Made by a program: the position numbers and the translations under genes. From NCBI RefSeq assembly GCF_002159915.1, contig NZ_NFJP01000005.1:1-64000 (forward strand): a stretch of DNA of 64,000 bases. The letters run 5' to 3'. Origin of the DNA: Gordonibacter sp. An230. Its GTDB lineage: Bacteria; Actinomycetota; Coriobacteriia; Coriobacteriales; Eggerthellaceae. Below, in pieces: positions 36,801-51,800 of this stretch. Each line of letters opens with the position of its first letter. Position 1 is the first letter of the stretch. The notes under the pieces are model-generated. The model saw only the letters and a list, made by a program, of their open reading frames with translations, made no database searches and was not told the origin of the DNA.

Positions 36801-39800
36801 CGAGGCGAACGCGTTCGTCGACGTCTTCGGAGCGGGAACGGTGTCCGACACGTACAGCATGTCTGCGACGTTCTCCTCTGCGTATGCCGATCCTTCGTGG
36901 GACGTGTCCCGAAGCGATTCTGCTTCGCTGGACGTGTTCCCGGTGGACCCCCAGCTATCGGCCGTGGCGTACACGGCGGCAACGGGCCCGGGCGACCCCG
37001 AGCCGGATGCGTCCAGCAAGGTGTCGGCACCGCTCGGCCGCCAGCAAAGCGGCTGGCGCTTCACCGTGTGGAACGCGAGCGCGGCCGTGATGGAGCCGGC
37101 GGCCATCCGCGTGGGCGCCGTCCCCCGCGACACCGACGGCAGCAAGCCGCGCGGGTTCGAGGCGTCCCATGTCACGTTGTCAGCCGCGCTCCTTGCTGCG
37201 GGAGAGGTGCAGTCGCTGATCGTGCGGTCCTACGATGGAGATGCCGAGGAAGCGCAGGAGCACGAGCTGTCGGCAGAGACGGTGCGGTCGCACATCGACC
37301 AGTCGTCGGGGAATGCGGTGATCCCGGCCTCCGCATGGGGCGGCGGCTACCTGAGCGAGGTCGAGGTGATCTTCGCCTCCTTTGCCGGCAACGCCCCCGA
37401 AGGAGGGGAGAGCGGCAAGGCGTTCGTCGACGTGTTCGGCACCCCGACGCTTGTGGGAGAGCTGTCCCTCGAAGGTGTGTTCGAGACGCGCTACGACGAT
37501 CCCAGCTGGGACAAGCGCGACAAGGGTAGCGCCGTCATCGATGTGACGACGATCGACCCCGCAGTGTCCCTTTCGCATGGGTGGAACGACGGAGCGGAGG
37601 ATCGCGTCAACGAGGCGATTCCGTATCGATGGGGCGATGGGAAAGGCGAGGATGCCTGGATCGAGGCGAATCTGACGAACGAGACCGAGTCGACGGCCGA
37701 CGCCGTGAACTTCGACCTCTGGGTCGATGGGACGTCGAGCGATGGGCCGGTCGGACACGCACGCGGGTTTCTTCCCGTGGGGGCGGAGGCTGTCGGCTTC
37801 CAGAACGAGCAGGGCGAGGACGCCTCGGGCGATGACGTGCTGTGCGCGGTGGACGGGACGGCGGGAACTCAGGCCCTGCGGCACCGGTCGGGCGCCATCG
37901 CCGGTATCGACCTGTACCGGTTCGACCAGCTGCCTTCAGATGACTCAGCGGTTTTGCCGGTGAGGAGCTACGACGCGGAGGACCTGGCGCAGTGGGTGTC
38001 GGAGGGTTCGCTGCGCATACCGGCGAGCGAGTTTCCTGCCGACACGCCCGTTTCATTCGTGCGCGTGAGGTACGCGCGTCTCGGCGCGCAGGCGGCGTTC
38101 GCCCTGCGGCTGTATGGGCGTGCGGACACGCATGGCGAGCCCGCTGGCTCCCAGACGTTCTCCAACGGCGTGACGGCCCATACCCGCTTCTTCCCCACCA
38201 CGGACGACTACGGCGAGGGCATCGAGCGCACGGCTGATCGGCGGGTGAGCATCGGCCAGATCTCCATGGTTTCGGGGGCATCGGCGTTCAAGCCGCAGGA
38301 CGTGCGTCCCGTGTCCGGCGCGACGGAGGGCGCAAGCGTGGAGGTTGCGGCGCATGCACGCGAAGTGGGGTATCGCTTCTCGCTGAAAAACGGCAGCTAC
38401 GCCCGCTCGGACGAGGCGGTGGTGTCGCTTGATGTGCAGGGCATCGCGCGGCGCACTTCGGAAGAGGACCTGTCCGTACGGGGCTTTCTGACCGATACGG
38501 TGAAGATCGGCGCGGACGTGTTGTCGCTGGGCACATGCAGCGCCGCGTACGGGACTCCCGCCGAAGGCGAATCCGACCGCTCCGCCTTCGTCAAGGCGAC
38601 GTTGACCTTCCTCGATCCCACGACGGGCGAGCCGATGCCCGATACCTTCGAGCTTGACGAGGCGGCGGTGCGGGAGGCCTTGGGAAGCGGCGAATCCTTC
38701 ACGCTGACGGTGGGCGAAGGGGAGCTGTCGGCCTACGAGGGGTGCTACCTGTCAAAGATTGAGCTGAGCTACGACGAGATCGATCCGCTGACTGCCGGAG
38801 CTGACCTGGGCATCGAGCTGACGGGCCGCGCCGAGTGGTACGACGCGCTCACGGCGAAGCAGACGTTTGTGCAGACGGGTGCGCTCGACACGCGCAACAC
38901 GAACGAGGCCCAGGCGACGCTGCGGGTGGAGCGCCCCGCCGCCGAGGTGCACTCGTACGTGCAGTACGCGGAGAGCGATTCGACGGAGTACACCGATAGC
39001 GATTCCTGGGCCTCCGATGGCAACCGGCAATCGGCGGCCGTGCCCTACGACCGCGACTTCACGATGTGGGCTACCATCGAAAACGAGCGGTCGGTGTCGG
39101 TGCTCGACGACCTCGACGTGTCCATCAAGCTCCCCCTTTCCTGGGAGACGGGCATTAAGCAGGCCGACGGCACCACGTTGGACGCGTGGACGGGCTTTCA
39201 CGCCACGAGCTTCGAGGTGGCGGCTTCCCTGCTGAAGTGCTTCCCGAACGGGGAGGTGGGCGTCATCGAGGTGGCAGGCTACGCTCCGGACGCGCAGGGG
39301 GCAGATGCCTCGCTCGTGGAAAAGGCGCTGCATCCCGTCGCGTCCGATCCGTCCGGCAAGGGGGACGGCGGCGCAGTCGATGCCCCGCTCAATGGGGATC
39401 AAGTGGTCGGGTTCGTCGACGAGGCGGGGCGGTTCTACCCAATCGTGAATGGCGTGATCGTGGTGAGCGAGGATGCGCTGCGCGCTCTGGGCATCGAGAA
39501 CCTCGTCTCCATCGAGCTGGCGTCGTGGAAGAACATGCAAGAGGACGCGGTGGCTGCCGCAGATCAGGTCATCACCGTGCATGGCTACGAGGACGCGAAC
39601 TTCGGCTCGACGGGCACGTTCGAGGTGCGCACCGTCAACCACCTCGGCGGGTTCCGCACAGGCGATCAGGCGGCCAGCTACGAGGTGGTGCGTCAGGACC
39701 GCTCGCATGCGTACGTGAGCAAGATGTACTTCGACGCCGTGAGCCGGATGGGGTACAAAGACGGCGAGACGCCCAATCGTCTGACCAATCATACGAACGG

Positions 39801-42800
39801 CTCGCAGGATTCGGGGCATGCCGCAGGCCGGTACTATGGCGAGACGAACGGCGCGCTCAACATCGGATACAAGGCGCAAGGGTCGTTCCTTGCGGACTTC
39901 CGCCAGGTGAGCAACGTGTCGGGACCCGAGTACACCTGCAATCTGCTCACGAGCCACAGGTGCAACGAGCAGAGTTCGATCAAGGGGGTGGGCGCGCTCA
40001 GCTACAACACGGGCCTCACGCTCACGCTGACCCAGAACCTGCCTTCGGGCGTCTTCGACGCCTACTACGTGCGCATCCGCCAGGCGGCGCTTCCCTTCAT
40101 AGAAAGCGTTGTCGTGACCTACGAGGACGGCTCGACCCTGACCGTTCCGAAAGAGGAGCTCCTTGCGCAAGGTGAGAGCGGCGCCCTGTCCGCCGAGACG
40201 GGGACTGACGGCAAGCCCTACTTCCGCCTGAACCTTCTGCGCCTCGATAGCGAGGGAGGCCACGAGGCCGACTTCGGGACGGCGAGCGGGGATGCGTATT
40301 CATATCGCGATCCTTTCGCCGACTACGCCGACGAGGTCATGCCGTCGGAAAATCGCCTGGTGAAGAGCGTGGCGTACACGGTGCGCATCAACCAAAACCA
40401 ATATGATGGCTCGGAGAACCATCCGGGCGACGGGCGCGGGGAGAAGGCGAAGGCGCCCGACTACGGCACGTGGTTCGGCGACAATCTGGCCTACAGCGAC
40501 GAGGCGTGGACGAACCTCATGGCGTTCGAGGTGACGGGCCGGTTCTACCGGGCGGCGGACGACGTGACGGCGACGACCGAGGTGACGGTGAACGCGGGCG
40601 GCGATTACTCGGGCAACGAGCGCGCGGGCCACAAGGCCGTCACGCGCTACGACGACGGTTCCTCCACGGGCGATCACCGGGGGTTGTGGTCGTACCAGGA
40701 TAGGACGTTCGAGTACAACAGCTATTATAGCCACTACCATCATGACGGCCGCATGCGCCACCTGCGTACCGACCAGCGCTTCTCGGTCATAGACGACGAG
40801 AACTACGTGCGCAAGGGCGTGAACGACTCCCTGGCCTTCAGCCTCGACACCGACACGTCCGTCAGGTTCGCCGACGATGTAAAGTTCCGCGTGTCGTTCT
40901 ATCGCCAGCATAAGACCTTACCCTTCGGCTCGTACGACTATGCGGCGGGCGACGACTGGGGTGGGAGCCGCGTCTCGTTCGCCGACCGCGTGGTGCTGAC
41001 CGATCGCTTCCCCGTTTGCTTCCCGAACGACGATTTGGGGTACTACGGCTTTTTGAGCACGGGGGTGCAGATCCCCGCCGACTCGGAGGTGCTAGGGAAG
41101 CTGAAGCAACAGCGAGACGACCATCGCGGCGGCATCGCGCCGAGCGTGACGCTGTCCACGAAGACGTGGGTGCGCGACGACGCGGGGGCAGCAGACGGCG
41201 ATGCGGCATCGGGGGCGTACCGCGAGGACGAGGCCGCTGCCCGCACCATCGCGGTGCGGGAGGACGGCACCTTCCTCATCAAGGGCGATGGGCAGGAAGA
41301 GCGCCTCTCCGAGGCGGACATCGATGACCTTCTGGCCGCCACGGGCGAGGACGGCGCCGTGTACGTGCAGTTCCGGCGTCCCGGCGAGGAGCCCGCCGCC
41401 GAGATACGCGCCATGATTGATGCGGGGCGCACGCCGTTCGTCATCGACCTTGGCGAGAACGAGTTCGTAAGCGAGCTGTCCATCGAGCTGGGCGCGTTCG
41501 CGGGCGATGCCGACGGCACGGGCGAGACCTCCCCGCGCTACGACGGCGAGCGCTCCGACGATGCCACGACCATCGATCTGTATGTGCTGGGCCGACCTTA
41601 TGTGTACAGCAACCAGACCAACCCGTCCACAGGCGCCCAGACGGCCGTCCAAGACGCGACGAACACCGTTGAGGCGTTCAGCTTCCTGAACCAGGACGAC
41701 CAGACACTCATCGCATCGCCGCTTTGGGGGGAGAACGCCTCGCAGGATCCGGCGGCGTTCTTGGGGTATCTGATCCCCTTCCGGTACAACTACAGCCTGC
41801 AGGCGGAAGGGAACGAATCCGGCATACCGACCGTGCGCGATTACACGGACGACAACAACACGCCGAACACGGCGACCTACGAAGCGCGATTCTGGAACAT
41901 CGAGGACGTCAACCCGGGCAAAGAGGACGCGCAGCGGGCATCTCATATCAATCATGTCACGTTGAGCAGTGCCGTTAACGACAGCCTGCGTGTGCAGAAG
42001 CTCTTCATCCCGCAGAAGCTCGTGCCGGGTGGCGAGGGATATGATGACGACTGGATGCGCGTGGAGTCCGTGCGCTTCACGGCCAACGGCAAGACGGTCG
42101 CGCTGTCGTGGCAGCAGGCGGTGGATGCGGGCATCGTCTCCGAGGCGGCCAACAGCAACGGCGACTTCGAGGTGGACATCGAGGCGTATCTGCGCCGCGA
42201 CCTGAAAGCCGAGCTGGACGGTTCCGACGAGACCGAGTCGCTGGGCTTGGTGGGCCGGTATCGAGCCACGGGCGCAACCAATTCCATCGGGGGCTTCGCA
42301 GGCGATGACAGCGTGGACATCGAGTACGCGAAGCCGCATGTCAGCATGTTGGAGGTCACCTACGACTCCCCGAACGCCGACCGCAGTCGCCCCGAGACCA
42401 TGCTCGATTCCGGCCAGTATCTCGCCAACGAGGCCGGAGGGTACGCGTTCGCCTACGAAGGGGTGTTCGCCGATCGTCCGCTCGAGGCGTTCGCGAACGC
42501 CTCGACGACGGGGACGAGCGTCGAGGCCGGATGGGACGGCCTGTCCACGCCGTCGTTCGGCAAACAGGTGACGTCGAGCAGCACGTATGGCGCCGAAGCG
42601 CAAGCCTCAGACACGATGGCGGTGTCGAACGTGCAGACGAAGGATCCGAACCATAGCGTCTTGAAACCGAATAGCGAGGACCGGGTGGCGGCCTACCGTG
42701 CGAACCACATCCTCGGCCAGCTGGAAACCAGCATGGCGCGCGGCACGAAGGTGCAGGCGGCTCCCGACGCCGAGCTTCGCGACCTGTTCGCCTACGACCG

Positions 42801-45800
42801 CGACGACCGCTCGGCGGCAGCGCCTTCCACCGCAGCTCCCTTGTCGGGCAACGTGACGGATGTCCCCGACGGGGCGCTGTATGCGGGCGATTACGTGGAC
42901 TACGAGCTCATCGTGCGGGCGGGCGCAGACGTCCCGCTGCCGCTCGAGCATGTGGACGGCCGGTTCTCGGTGCAAAAGGGACAACGCATCGTGGGATGGG
43001 AGGTGGTGGAGAACACCACGCGTGGGGCGAATGGTGCGCCGCTCGAGGTGTCCGCGCGCATCGGGGCTGCCGAGGCGGGCGCGGAGGGGCTGCGTCCCGC
43101 CCCTGCGCGCTCCGACCTGTCCCGCATGGACGGAGAGGAGCAGTACGAGGCGAACCGCGAGCTGGTGCTGAGCGTGGGAGAAGACGTGCGCGGCGAAGAC
43201 GGCGAGCGGCTCGATCCTGATGCGACCCAGATGGATCAGGGCACCTTCGTCAAAATACGCGTGATCACCCAGATGACGAGCGAGTTGGAGGAGGATCCCG
43301 CATACGACGGTCGGGAGGGCGTCGCATTCTCCCCCGATGCTCCCGGATGGGCCGGCGGGCGGCTCGTCGCGAACTTCTTTGCGACGGCGGCGCCGAAGCA
43401 CGGGTTCGCCCAGTACCGCGTGACCGATGCGCCGGAGCGGTCCAACCCTGCGGGCGGCGCGTCTTCGAGCTATTACAACAGCGTTCGCACCGACAAAGGG
43501 CTGGGGGCCACGTACTTCGGCCGAAATCTCGACAAAGACGCTCGCTTGGACGGCAAGAGCCAGTTCGGAGCGCAGGATTGGTCGGAGGTCAGGTTCTACA
43601 ACCATGCTGCCGACGTGACGGCGGGCAATGCGAACCATGCGGGGGACGCGCGCCTCTCCTTCTCGTGGACGGAACTCGATCCGGCTACGGGCACCACGGC
43701 CAACACCGACGGGAATCCTGCCTTGCTGAAGGTGAGCGGGTTGAAGAACCCCACCTACCATGTGCAGGACATGACGGTGACGGTGCTGTTCTCGCAAGGC
43801 CATGACGAGAACGGCGACCCGACGGGCTCGCCTGTGTTCGAGCTGACGGACACGCCGAAGCTGGCGGACACGCTGGCCGATCCCGATGGTCCCCGCGAGG
43901 TGGACTACCCCGACGGTCTTGCGGACAACGAGCTGGGCCCCGATCCGTCGAACCCCGGCCGTCCTGCGGTGAAGGTGGAGTACTACGAATCGACGCAGAA
44001 GAAGTGGATCGAGTACGACGAGCTGTCCGCATTCATGGACGAACAGGATCCTTCGCTGAGCGCGCACCTGGAAAACAGGAACGTGTTCCGCACGACTACG
44101 GGCGTTCGCTGGACGTACTACGATCTGCCCGCCCGCGCTGACGGGGACGACGGCGCGTTCGCCCTCGACGACGTGGCGCTGGTGGGCGTCGGACGCTACC
44201 ATGACGTGCGCCTCGACGGCGAGGGAAGCGTTTCCACCGTCGAGCAAAGCACTTCGTGGAACATCTCCTCGCAGCTGGATGTCGGGTTCACGCATCGCCA
44301 CAATGAGAGCGTTCCCCTGTTCGACGATGGCTCCATGCTCCTCCCTGAAGACGGTGGGCAAAACGCGGAAACCGCTGTGCGCGATGGTGCGCAGGATGCT
44401 GGCGATGCAGACGCCGCCGCACTGCCCGCCCTGCACGGGCCGTGGCTCACCAAACAGGATGGCAACGGCTCGACGCCGATCACCGTGTCTCGCCGCACCC
44501 CGGTGATGCGGTTCCAGAACCAGGTGTTCCAAAACGAGGAGCAGGCCGAGGACGCCTACGACGAGGGGGCGGATCAGAAGCTGGGCTACATTCCCGGCGA
44601 GCGGTTCTGGTACAAGGACACGCTGCTCAACGTGCCGAAGGGAACCAACTCCGGCGTGTCCGACCTGCAAGGAGAGCTGTACAACCCGGTGTTCTACGAG
44701 CGCATCCCGACGGCCTACCTGAAGCAGGCCGGCGCGGGGGCCGAGAAGGACATCACGGCCGACTACCTCGCCGACCAGATAGCCAGGAGGCTGCGTTGGA
44801 CGGACAAGGACGGCAACGACGTGCTCGCGCAGCGCACCGATGGCATGGAGCTGCATGTGGAGCAGGTTGACGAGCAGGAGGCACCCGACTACGGCGGCGC
44901 GATGCTCTACGCGTCCTCTGAGGAGATAAACGCTCCGAGCGGCAAGCCGTTTGCCGACCTCGACCCCTCGGCCGAAGGCGTGAGCAAGGATACGCCGTTC
45001 GCGCTGTTCAAGATCAGCTGGGAGCCGTCCGAAGGGGCTTTGCCGGACGAGGCGGCCGAGCCGTCGGAGCTGGCTCCCGCCGATGCGGTCCGTGCGGGCA
45101 ACGCGCGCATGGAGGTGGGCGACACCATAGAGCTGTGGTTCCCCGTTCGTGCGGCGCTCGACGGGTTGCCCCAGGTGTACACGGATCTCGATCGGGCAGT
45201 CATATCGTCGGGGACGACGGGCGCCGAACCTGCGTACTTCCCGCGTTTGGGCGAGTACTCTACCACGTCGAGCCAGACGAACCCCTACGGTGCCAGCTTC
45301 GGAGCGCAGTCGATACCCAGCAACACGAGCATCCAGCGCGTCGGGAACGAGAACGTGCTCATGGACATGGATGCGCTGCTGCACGAGAGCGCGTTCTCGG
45401 GCGATGCGCCCGAGCAGACCGACGCATGGGAGGCGTTCGACGGGTCGCTGACGTACCTTCCCGGCAAAGCGGGCGATGTGAACAGCACGTTCCTCGACGA
45501 GGACGTGAGCACAAAGAACAACAAACAGGTTGCCCGCTACTCGCCGCAGCGCCCGCAGGACGCGACGGTTGACTCGCTCCCCGAAAGCGCGCTGTACGCG
45601 CCGACGGACGGAAACAGCTCGTCGCTTGCGTCCAGGAAGTACCTCTCGTACGGAAGCTTCGTGCTGCGACCGCGCACGGAGCCGACGACGGCCGATCTCG
45701 TCGAAGCGGGCGCGTCCGAGATGCCGCTTGTCTGGAGCCAGACGCGCGTGCATCTGCAAAAGGGATGGATCGCCGCATCGAGCGAGTTCGTGCCGGAAGG

Positions 45801-48800
45801 CGACGATCCCGACCGCGAGAATGGCGCGGCGCCGAACTACGACAGCTCCCGCGCGTACGACAAGGGGCGCGACCCCCACTACAACCATGCACGGATTTCC
45901 ACGAGCTCGTCATCTTGGGCTCGCGTCGAGAACGGCACGCGCGGCGTCCTGTTCGGGCAGCACACGACGGCGCTGCAGTACAACGAGGACTTCACGGCCC
46001 GTTTGCAGGCGTACAACTACGGCGACCGCACGCTCGACGGCGTGGAGTTCACCTACGTGCTGCCGCGCGGCGTGGAGCCGGCGCTGGAAGAGGACGGGTC
46101 GGTGCAGGTGGATGCCAAGGTGCTGCAGAACGTCGCCAGCGCAGCGGGCGGCCAAGGCAACGATCCGTACACCGCCGATACGTGGAGCGATGCGGCGGAC
46201 GTGCTGGTTGAGGTGGTGCAGCGTCCCGATGGGCGGTCGGCGGGCTATACGGCGCCGAGCGCTTCTCAGGATCCGGCGGAGTACCGCGACGGCAGGGCCC
46301 TTGCGGCCGATGCCGACCTGTCCGCGGACGCGGCCGCCTCGTCGTACGACCTGAAGGCCGCCTCCGGCGGCGATGCGTCTTCGTATCGCGACAGCTCGCA
46401 GCCATGGGTGCTGAAGATCACGGTGCGCGAGCCGCTGGGAAAGTGGTTCGGGCGCGCCGTCGACGGCGATCCGGCGAACACGGCCGACGCTGACGGATAC
46501 GATGCGGGCGGCTACAAGGTGAGCGTGGACGTGCCCGTGCATGTGTTCGCGAACAACGCGAACGGGGAATGGCACGACCGCGTGCTGGCTCGTCCGGTGG
46601 ACACGGATCGCACCGCCGATGCGCCCAGCAAGTCGAGCGCCTACTACCAGGTGTTCGACATCGACCACCTGGAGGGTGCCACCGCCCAGTCAAGCTCGGC
46701 CAAAGAGGCCGACGTCCAGCCGTACGGCATGGATTGGCGTTGGTCGATCAGGGGATGGTCCGATCGGTACTGGCAGACGTACGGCTCGCCCAACATGCCG
46801 GCCGTCAACGGCAAGACCGTCCAGAACAACACGGTGACGGCGTCCGATCCCGCCCGCAAGGTGGCCGATGCGGGCTCGATCAAATGGGGCGAGGCGTACA
46901 AGGGCGCTGGCGAGGGCCCTGCGGCGCTGTACGCCCAGACGGGCACGAGCGCCGTGCAGCGAAAGCCCTTCGTGCGCATTTGGAACACGGTGGGCGATGA
47001 CGGCGTGACCGGCGATCGGACTGCGTACTACGTGCAGCAGGAGGGCGGTCATCGCCAGCTGAACGTGCACGTGGAGAATCATTACTGGTGGAACGACTAT
47101 GCTCCCAATCAAAGCTACAGTTCGGGCAATCGGTGGTATGACTTCTACCACAAGTATCTGCACAACTATTCGACGGATGGTGGAGCGCGCGGCGATTTGG
47201 TGCTTCCTGTGGTGACCACGGTGCTTCCCCAGGGGATCGCCCCCGCGCATCGGAGCACGGGCATGCCCTACGACCTGCTGCCCGACAAAGAGCAAGAGTT
47301 CGCCGCCGAGGATTGGGGCGTGACGTACGCCGACGGGGCGAGCGCCGCCGACCCCGATGCCGGCAGCCAGTCCCTTCAGTCGGGCTACAAAGCGACGGTC
47401 ACCTACGAGCGGGTGTCGGAGGCCGAGGCGGCCGCATCCGGCGACGATTCGGCTGAGGGCGAATGGCGCTACGTGGTTCGCTTCGTTGCGACGGGCGACG
47501 ATCTCGATGCGCTCGATGGCAACGTGGACGGCCGCAACACGGCTTCGGACGAGGGACGGCTCGGCAACTCCGAACAGCGCATCAAGACGAACGGCTTGGG
47601 CACGTTCTCGTTCGACATCGCCACCTACGAAGAGCCCGACCACGTTGACGGAGAGCCTGAGCAGGTTGCGAGCTCGTACGAGAACATTCGCAGCTACGTC
47701 AGCTCGAAGATGGGCGGCTACCGCTTCGTCAGCGACACGGACATCAGCGAGAATCCGTACCAGGTGGGCAATCCCCGCCACATCGATTCCATGCTCTACA
47801 ACAAAGACGAGCGCTTGGATGCCCACACGGCGACGAGCGGCTCCGAAGTGAATGAGGGGGTCATCCCCGAGGACGCAATGGCTCTGCAGGGCGCACGCGA
47901 AGGGATGGATTGGGATTGGCTTCCCGGATTCACCGGCACGTACAAGGAGATGGGCTCCACGGAGAACACCCGGGCCATGGCATCGGGCTCCTTCGAGCGC
48001 GCACCGGGTCTCGACCGGGAGGGTCTGCCCCTGCTTGTGGAGGATTACGCGTTCCGTCCGGCCTGGTCGCTCTCTGAGGCCTCAACCAAGGGCCTCGACG
48101 GAGATGCGAGCGCGGTCCATCGGGACGCGTTCGGGAACAACGCGAACGGCGGCGCGCCCGACGAGCTGGCCGACGCCGGGTCGTACGCGGCGCTCAGGCT
48201 GCGCTCGACCGAGCCGTCGTTCACGTCGTCGTACGAAGTGGAGATAGAACCGAACGACCGTCCGCGGGACGATGCGCCGGATGGCTCCGAGGGCGTTGGG
48301 GCGCCCTCGACCGGCCAAGGCGCGGTCGAGGGGGAGGTCCTCGATGCGGACGGCGGCAAGACGGGCGAAGCCGCGCAGTCGTGGCAGTACGGCGACGAGC
48401 CGTGGTACGCCCTCACGGTGAAAAACGGGTTGAAGGGCGGCGTCTCGCTTTCTCAATCGGGAGCGCTCCTGCACGGCAAGCTCGTGTTCTCCTTCCATTT
48501 GCCCGAGCAGGTGACGTTCTATCGCGATGGTGTGCTGACAAACGAGAACTATGACGATTACGAAGGCGACGACTACCCGTTCTATGTGGAGCGCACCTAC
48601 ACGCCGCGCGGGCAGGCGCAGCAGGTGACCGAGCGGCTAACGCCCAAGCAGCTGCGCGCTGCGGGCTGGACGGTTGAGGTGACAGCGCAGCCCGATTGGA
48701 AATCGAACAGCTACGACGAGGAGGGCTACGCTCAGCCCGACTACGATGCGGCCGAGGGAACGGTTGCGCCTGAGGGCGTGAAGCCCAAGTCGCATGGCGG

Positions 48801-51800
48801 GGAGACGCTCGTGGTGGAGCTGGCGCCGCCCGACGATGCCACCGACGAGGAGTTCGATCGCTCAGACAGCATGCTCGAGGCGTTCTGGAAAGACGGCATC
48901 CGCCCCGACGGCTACTTCGGCTCGGGCGATTCCGTCACGCTCAAGATACGCACGTCCATCGACAACCTAGGCGACGAGGAGTCTGCCGCCCAAGATATGA
49001 AGGAGGCCTACCAGGAGCAGTTGAAGGACATCCGCACCTGGGACGGCGAGGGGTCGCGCGCCTACGTGACCACGCATGAGCGCGATCTGGGTTGGCTGTC
49101 CGACGACGACGGTTGGACGCACACGTACGCCGACGGCTACGAGGGCGACGGCGGTGCGCCGGGCGACACGGTGCGCAAGCGGAAGGTTCCCGATGCCGCG
49201 TCCGACCTTCCGATCAAGCGCTTCACCGACCAGACGCCGGAGCGATTCCGGTACGACGACATGGTCGTCGATTCGGCAGGGGAGACGGACGACAACGGAA
49301 CCCCCGACGACCCGTCCGACGACATCGTTCTGCCAACTGTCGATTTCGACGCCGATGGCGAGTATGACGACGTGTACACCTCGGCCGCGGCGGGATGGTT
49401 CAAGGTGCGCAAGCCGAGCGCGTCCATCCGCGCCGACACCCTGACGCAGCGACGCTTGGTGTCCGATCCCGACTTCGGCGTGAACTTGGCCGATGACGCG
49501 CACGAGCGCGGCAACGCCACCATGCTGGTCACGCAGGCCATCAACACGGGCGGCGCGGTGAACAGCTTCGTCATGGATTGGCAGGTGCCGTTCTGGGCCA
49601 CGGGCGAGGGGTCGGTGGAGGACGCTCCGTTCGACGATCCGTCCATGGCCATCGGTCGCGCGCGCCCCGGGGTGCAAAGCGTCCGAACCGGCGTATGGGA
49701 GGTTCCCGGTGCCGAGTGGAGCTCGTATGTGAACGCCGACGGAGAGCCCTGCGGGGCGGATGACCCCGGAGCGCGGAAGGCGGAGGGGGCGATTGCGGCG
49801 AACGACGCCGCGCGCACGGAGGAGCAGCTGCGCGTCTACGTGCTCGTGCGCAGGGCCTCGGTGATCCAGAGCGATCAGGAGAACGGCTACAACGAACAGA
49901 ACGGAGCCGAATACCAGAGCGAGGAGAACTTCGCTTTGGCCGGTTCGGCGAAGGACCGTTCGTACTATGGCGGGGACGCATGGGAAGTCGTGGGCGATCC
50001 GAAGGGGTATCCGCTTTCCAACAAGCAGAACAGCGAGATACCCATCGAGGCGGTCGACGGCACGGACGTACGCCAGGTGCGCTGGGTGGTCACGGCAGGG
50101 GAGCTGGGCGACACGAACGCCGGGCGCGCTTGCCCGGTGCCTCAGGGCCTGCGGCTCGCCGTGGACGCCGTGGATTACGACGAGTCCTCCGAGGAGACGA
50201 AGGAGTTCTCCGCTGGCTCGCAGGAGCCCGACGACATCGACCCGCAGCGTGCCAACGTGGGCTGGGAACCGCTCAAGGAGGGCGACGGCACCTACCAGCG
50301 CGACAAGAACGGCGCCATCAAGGTGAAGGCGAAGACGCCCATGCCCGCCGGCATCACCGACAATGCGGCGGCGGTTTCGTGCACCACGCTGCCGTTGGAA
50401 ACCCCGAAGGCGCCCGAGGCCGAGGCGGAGGAACTGGCCGGAGAACCGGTCCCCTCGTACGTGGAGGTTTTCGAAGGGTCCTTGGAGGAGGGCGGCGAAC
50501 CTGCGACCGCGTCGAGCGACCCGAGCGTGCGGATGGCCTCCGACGGATCGTGCGCCCTCGTCTCCGCGAGCGACGAGGGCCTTGAGGCCGCCGAGGCAAT
50601 GGGCTTGGCCGTCTCCAACTCCGCCGGAGAGGAGATCGCTCCCGGGGATGACGAGGAGGATGAGCCTATCGCCTCCACTTCCATCGTGCACCTCAACCAT
50701 TTCGTCAGCGCCACGCCGCGCTACGACGACACAAAGTACCTGAGAAGCGATCTTGCGCGCGCACGCGCCGGGTTCTACCGCGATCCCGAGTACCCGTACC
50801 TGGCGTTCGACATGGCCCAGTCGTACTTCGAGGGTTCGGGAAACAGCGGGTACGAGTGGGCGAGCTTCGACACCAAACCGACTATCGACGTGAACGCGTC
50901 GCGCATGATGCGCTACCGGATGACGCTGACCAACTTGAGCGAGGAGCAGCTGAGAGCGCTTGGATTCTCCAAGGAGGACGCCGAGGCCGATTACTGCTCG
51001 AACCCGCAGCTTTCCATCATGTTGCCGTTCATCGAGGACTTCGGTGCCGCCGACGCGCTTACGGCTGACGACTTCCAATACGTTCCCGCCGAGGAGGCGG
51101 CGAAGGAAACGTGCCCGCTCAGCATGGATTATCGCACCGAGTACACCACCGAGGAGGTGCCGAAGCTCGATGAAGAGGGCAAACCCGTTGTAGATGAGAA
51201 CGGAGAGCCCGTCTACGAGACGGTGGAGCATTATGCGCAGAACCTCGACGAGGCCACGCCTCTGTGGACGTACTACGTCACGGACACGACCGTCTCGAAA
51301 GACGAGCAAACCGACGACGTCGACTTCGAGCTGGGAGAGCGGGAGGAGCAGATCGAGGGCGGCGTCGGCATGCCCGGGAACTACGTCAACGGCGACTTGC
51401 TGGTGGCCGACAAGCTGGGATCGGTTGAAAGTCAAGTGAACAGGAAGTTCATGAGCTGGCATTTCTCCGGCTTGGAAGGGACGGAGTCCGAGGATCTCGG
51501 CCGCCTTGGCCTCGGCAAGACGCTGGTGGTCGATTTCATGATGCCCGTTCGCCCCGATGCGAACGGTGCCATCTCGCGCGAGCTGCTCGGCGCGTTCGGC
51601 TACGGCTACAAGCAAGGCGACTTCAACGGGTACGTTCCCGCCATCCAAATGGGGGAGAGCAAGCTCGCCATGACGCGCGACACCCGCGACGTGAACCTCG
51701 ACGGTGCGACGAACCAGAAGATGATCCAAAAGCAGCTCGAGACGGTAGGGTTTTCCGCCAACGAGACGGTGGGGCAAACGAAGTACTCCTCTTCGCAGGT

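Noticed and set aside
42607-45888. Open minus-strand frame of 1093 codons opposite the giant adhesin, and similar ones at 48967-52725 and 57457-61839
   Set aside because: They mirror the high-GC3 codon pattern of the plus-strand gene, give His/Arg/Val-rich low-quality translations, and lack ribosome binding sites and domain similarity.
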